Made by a program: the position numbers and the translations under genes | Part shown: in pieces, positions 24,663 to 25,765 of the stretch | Numbering within the stretch: position 1 is the first letter of the stretch | How the letters are laid out: each line of letters opens with the position of its first letter | Assembly (NCBI GenBank): GCA_030043495.1 | Contig: JASHXO010000096.1 | Coordinates: 1 to 25,765, forward strand | Direction: 5' to 3' | From: Candidatus Rhabdochlamydia sp. | Lineage (GTDB): Bacteria > Chlamydiota > Chlamydiia > Chlamydiales > Rhabdochlamydiaceae | DNA length: 25,765 nucleotides | Notes under the pieces: model-generated | What the model was told of the DNA's origin: nothing | The model's database searches: none | The model's input: only the letters and a program-made list of their open reading frames with translations

Positions 24663-25765
24663 CTATTTAAAGAAACCAGAAAACAATCGCATGAGGTCGT
24701 TGTAGGTCATGTAGATAAAGAGGGCGACGAGGAGGACGATGAAGGGGATGATGAGCCGTTCCATCGTTTTCGCCTTGATAGGTTTTTTAGTGATCCACTC
24801 CCACAAGGAGAAACAAATGTGCCCGCCATCAAGGACTGGGACCGGAAGAAGATTCAAAACCCCGAGATTCAAGCTGATCATCCCAAGCCAGAAGAGAGCT
24901 TCTTTAAATCCATATCCCCAACTTTGCTGCATCACATGAACGATGCCGACAGGGCCGGTCATGTATTTTGGGCTGACGTTGCCGCTAAACAGCGCAACGA
25001 TTGTCTTCCAAGTTTCTTGGAACACATTGTGGAACAACACAAATGGAGAAGGATTGTAGATTATATTGCGATTCACAGGAAGGATGCCGAGCTTGACTTG
25101 GTTTTGTCCAGCCTCAAACAACCGCTCAGCTTGCGCTTTTTGTTTAGGATCTTTGATTTGTTCAATTTCTTTGCGTTGAGCAACAATGGCGGCTTCCATC
25201 TGCTCTCTCTTTTCTTCAGGGATCGACAATTGACTCATCGGCTTGGGAGAAACAGGATTCAGCAGTCTTAGACTCATCATTTGTTTGGCCGGCTCTTTTG
25301 TGCCTATCGATTGGATCATTGTTTCCAGATCATTCCAATGAATTCCGGTCACAAAAGCACTATCAGCTTCTTTCCAAGAAACTGGGGCAACGTAAGGGAG
25401 TTCTGTATTGACAATGATTTGAATATGTCGGGATTGCAAGAGATTGATCAACTCATATGCAGAAGAAATGGGAAGGCCGTCGACTGCAATCACACGGTCT
25501 CCTGGTTGTAAAGGAATCTCTAGAGGTGAGCGGGCTTCTCCAGTAGGCTGCTGTTCAATCGTTTCAACATTAAGATAAGAAAAGGCATTCTCAATATGGC
25601 AGTCTGAGGAAAGATTATACGGAATAAAGAAAAGATCGGATGATCTCCCTTTAATTTTGGCCTCATGCTGCCAATCTTCGAGTTCAGCTTTCTGGACAGG
25701 AGTTAAGCGAAGATCAGAAATCTTCAAACGAGGAACGCGGGCCAAAAAGGATTGCTCGCCTCTTT
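24663..25765 (-). CDS. rseP: RseP/YaeL site-2 zinc metalloprotease, C-terminal part
   Basis: Open to the window's right edge, so the N-terminus with the HExxH zinc site is outside. The visible 360-plus residues include a PDZ domain (PLQPGDRVIAVDGLPISSAYELINLL), a charged linker, the membrane segment GPVGIVHVMQQ..GFKEALFWLGMISLNLGVLN, the third zinc-ligand motif NLLPVPVLDGGH (the LDG Asp), and a last membrane helix (LIIPFIVLLVALFIYM). This inner-membrane protease cuts transmembrane anchors in regulated intramembrane proteolysis. A TTG at 25745 is internal, since the frame stays open upstream to 25765. It converges on the deubiquitinase gene with a 30-nt gap that holds no recognisable terminator. 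Confidence 0.92.
   Translation of the reverse strand, partial: RGEQSFLARVPRLKISDLRLTPVQKAELEDWQHEAKIKGRSSDLFFIPYNLSSDCHIENAFSYLNVETIEQQPTGEARSPLEIPLQPGDRVIAVDGLPISSAYELINLLQSRHIQIIVNTELPYVAPVSWKEADSAFVTGIHWNDLETMIQSIGTKEPAKQMMSLRLLNPVSPKPMSQLSIPEEKREQMEAAIVAQRKEIEQIKDPKQKAQAERLFEAGQNQVKLGILPVNRNIIYNPSPFVLFHNVFQETWKTIVALFSGNVSPKYMTGPVGIVHVMQQSWGYGFKEALFWLGMISLNLGVLNLLPVPVLDGGHICFSLWEWITKKPIKAKTMERLIIPFIVLLVALFIYMTYNDLMRLFSGFFK

Overview
The window looks like a chromosomal segment of an amoeba-associated (environmental) chlamydia. Three things point to Chlamydiales: the hrcA-grpE-dnaK order with a long, tail-bearing HrcA; a serS neighbourhood containing a VIT/CCC1-like membrane protein and a P1B-type ATPase, which matches my recollection of the chlamydial arrangement; and an RseP/YaeL-type protease. 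Several large proteins with eukaryotic-type catalytic domains (a USP-class deubiquitinase, a classical tyrosine phosphatase, two PI3/4-kinase-fold proteins) favour a protist-infecting family such as Parachlamydiaceae, Waddliaceae or Criblamydiaceae over Chlamydia itself. I cannot name the species from the sequence alone.

Layout. (1) 1-4327, plus strand, tightly packed: 3' end of serS, an M18 aminopeptidase, a VIT/CCC1-like protein and a P1B-4-type metal ATPase that overlaps it by 4 nt. (2) 4353-6665, minus: a large protein joining a GT-B glycosyltransferase to a LicD nucleotidyltransferase-like domain, with a good sigma70/sigma66-type promoter. (3) 6666-7164: an AT-rich spacer with two possible tiny ORFs. 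(4) 7165-7935, plus: an MTA/SAH nucleosidase. (5) 7947-11555, minus: a NADAR-like plus tyrosine phosphatase fusion and, upstream of it, a 643-aa protein with a divergent PI4K-like kinase core. (6) 11799-18701, plus: NAD-dependent glutamate dehydrogenase, a CIRCE-like operator, then hrcA-grpE-dnaK. (7) 18834-20102, minus: a second, clearer PI3/4K-fold kinase. (8) 20103-20366: a non-coding spacer rich in dyads. (9) 20367-22046, minus: an exported two-domain GH3/NagZ-like glycosidase. (10) 22089-24632, plus: a USP (C19) deubiquitinase with three C-terminal repeats. (11) 24663-end, minus: the C-terminal half of RseP.

How they fit together. Core metabolic and stress genes alternate with single large candidate effector genes. 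Those effector domains address host ubiquitin, phosphotyrosine, ADP-ribose/nucleotide and phosphoinositide-type chemistry. None forms an obvious operon with the core genes. Each looks like a separately inserted unit with its own AT-rich upstream region. Secretion of these proteins is inferred from domain type only; no secretion signal can be read directly. The most novel items are the degenerate NADAR-PTP fusion, the pair of PI4K-like kinases, the three-repeat tail of the USP protein, the GT-B/LicD fusion and the variant CIRCE.
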